Below, one piece after another: positions 6,124 to 6,541 of a stretch of DNA of 6,541 bases. Within the stretch, counting starts at the first letter, position 1; each line of letters opens with the position of its first letter. The notes under the pieces are model-generated. The model was given only the letters and a program-made list of their open reading frames with translations, was not told the origin of the DNA and did no database searches. Source of the DNA: Bacteroidota bacterium (GTDB lineage: Bacteria; Bacteroidota; Bacteroidia; Bacteroidales; P3); the NCBI GenBank assembly GCA_030540495.1, contig JAUNWC010000093.1, positions 1 through 6,541 on the forward strand, read 5' to 3'. The position numbers and the translations under genes are program-made.

Positions 6124-6541
6124 TTATCTTATTGAATTAAGTTCTACTAATTGTGGTTGTTGTGCTTCATATTTGTGGTTAGGTCCCTCTACTACGTGCA
6201 AATGTTTGTAAAGTTTATCACCCAATTTATTCTTAGGCAACATACCTCTTACAGCATGTTCAAGCACTCTTATAGGAAACTTTGACAACCAAAGTTGAGG
6301 AGTTGCAAATCTTTGTCCTCCTGGATAACCAGTATGACGTACATACTGTTTTTCTGTTAATTTCTTTCCCGTAAATCTAATTTTCTCGGCGTTAATAATT
6401 ATTACATTATCTCCACAATCAACATGAGGAGTGTAAGAAGGTTTGTGCTTACCTCTAAGAATGTTAGCCGCTCTTGTGGCTACACGACCCACTATTTGAT
6501 TCTCTGCATCAATAACTATCCATTTTTTTTCAACCTCCGCA
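6124..6541 (-). CDS. rplM: 50S ribosomal protein L13 (uL13), 5' end missing
   Basis: L13 is an early-assembling protein of the large subunit. The frame is open to the right edge, giving 138 residues without the natural start. The visible N-terminal part reads AEVEKKWIVIDAENQIVGRV, followed by the conserved HVDCGDNVIIINAEKI, GYPGGQR, MLPKNKLG and YEAQQPQLVELN segments. A GTG at 6492 could be read as a start, but it would cut off the conserved WIVIDAENQ strand, so the true start must lie beyond 6541; Bacteroidota L13 is usually about 150 residues, so only a dozen or so are missing. It heads the visible part of the rplM-rpsI-rpsB-tsf operon, whose promoter lies outside the window. The stop TAA is one base before the rpsI ATG. 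Confidence 0.97.
   Translation of the reverse strand, partial: AEVEKKWIVIDAENQIVGRVATRAANILRGKHKPSYTPHVDCGDNVIIINAEKIRFTGKKLTEKQYVRHTGYPGGQRFATPQLWLSKFPIRVLEHAVRGMLPKNKLGDKLYKHLHVVEGPNHKYEAQQPQLVELNSIR

Noticed and set aside
5649..6140. 163-codon open frame on the plus strand opposite rpsI and the leader
   Set aside because: It runs through conserved rpsI in the opposite direction, has no recognisable domain and no promoter; it is a shadow.
6124..6492. GTG at 6492 as the rplM start
   Set aside because: The same frame continues to the window edge and encodes the conserved WIVIDAENQ strand of L13 upstream of the GTG.
1..6541. CRISPR, tRNA, insertion sequence, phage or defence genes
   Set aside because: No spaced direct repeats, tRNA-like cloverleaf, transposase, integrase or terminal inverted repeats were seen on either strand; the window is almost filled by core genes.

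Overview
The window is a stretch of AT-rich bacterial chromosome in which all eight genes lie on the minus strand, so transcription runs from high to low coordinates. The block rplM-rpsI-rpsB-tsf in that order, a TAnnTTTG-type promoter element, weak Shine-Dalgarno signals and the protein sequences (the S2 N-terminus, a long EF-Ts, a DEAD-box helicase with a DbpA-like RNA-binding domain, a CpsB/YwqE-type PHP protein) all point to the Bacteroidota, most likely a low-GC member of the Bacteroidales. Genus and species cannot be read from the sequence.

Translation operon (6541 down to 3651). rplM (L13, its 5' end outside the window) is followed after one base by rpsI (S9). A 175-base gap then precedes rpsB (S2), and tsf (EF-Ts) follows rpsB after 19 bases. 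A perfect 30-base palindrome with a T run behind tsf is the terminator. The rpsI-rpsB gap is the most structured non-coding DNA here: a hairpin with a symmetric internal loop, then a second hairpin whose loop can pair with a segment about 21 bases before the rpsB start. It is a good candidate for an mRNA leader controlling rpsB-tsf, possibly by S2 feedback.

Second transcription unit (about 3542 down to 1). A Bacteroidota-type -7 element lies about 50 bases before pdxJ (pyridoxine 5'-phosphate synthase). It is followed by a DEAD-box RNA helicase, rpe (ribulose-phosphate 3-epimerase) and the start of a PHP-domain phosphatase of the capsule-regulator type, which runs off the left edge. Gaps are 78, 9 and 50 bases with no internal terminator seen, so this is probably one operon mixing cofactor synthesis, RNA metabolism and pentose phosphate metabolism.

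No tRNA, rRNA, CRISPR array, insertion sequence, integrase or defence gene is visible. No gene-free stretch exceeds 300 bases; the longest is the 227-base promoter/terminator region between pdxJ and tsf. This is ordinary core genome. I found no new protein system; the item most worth following up is the rpsB leader RNA.
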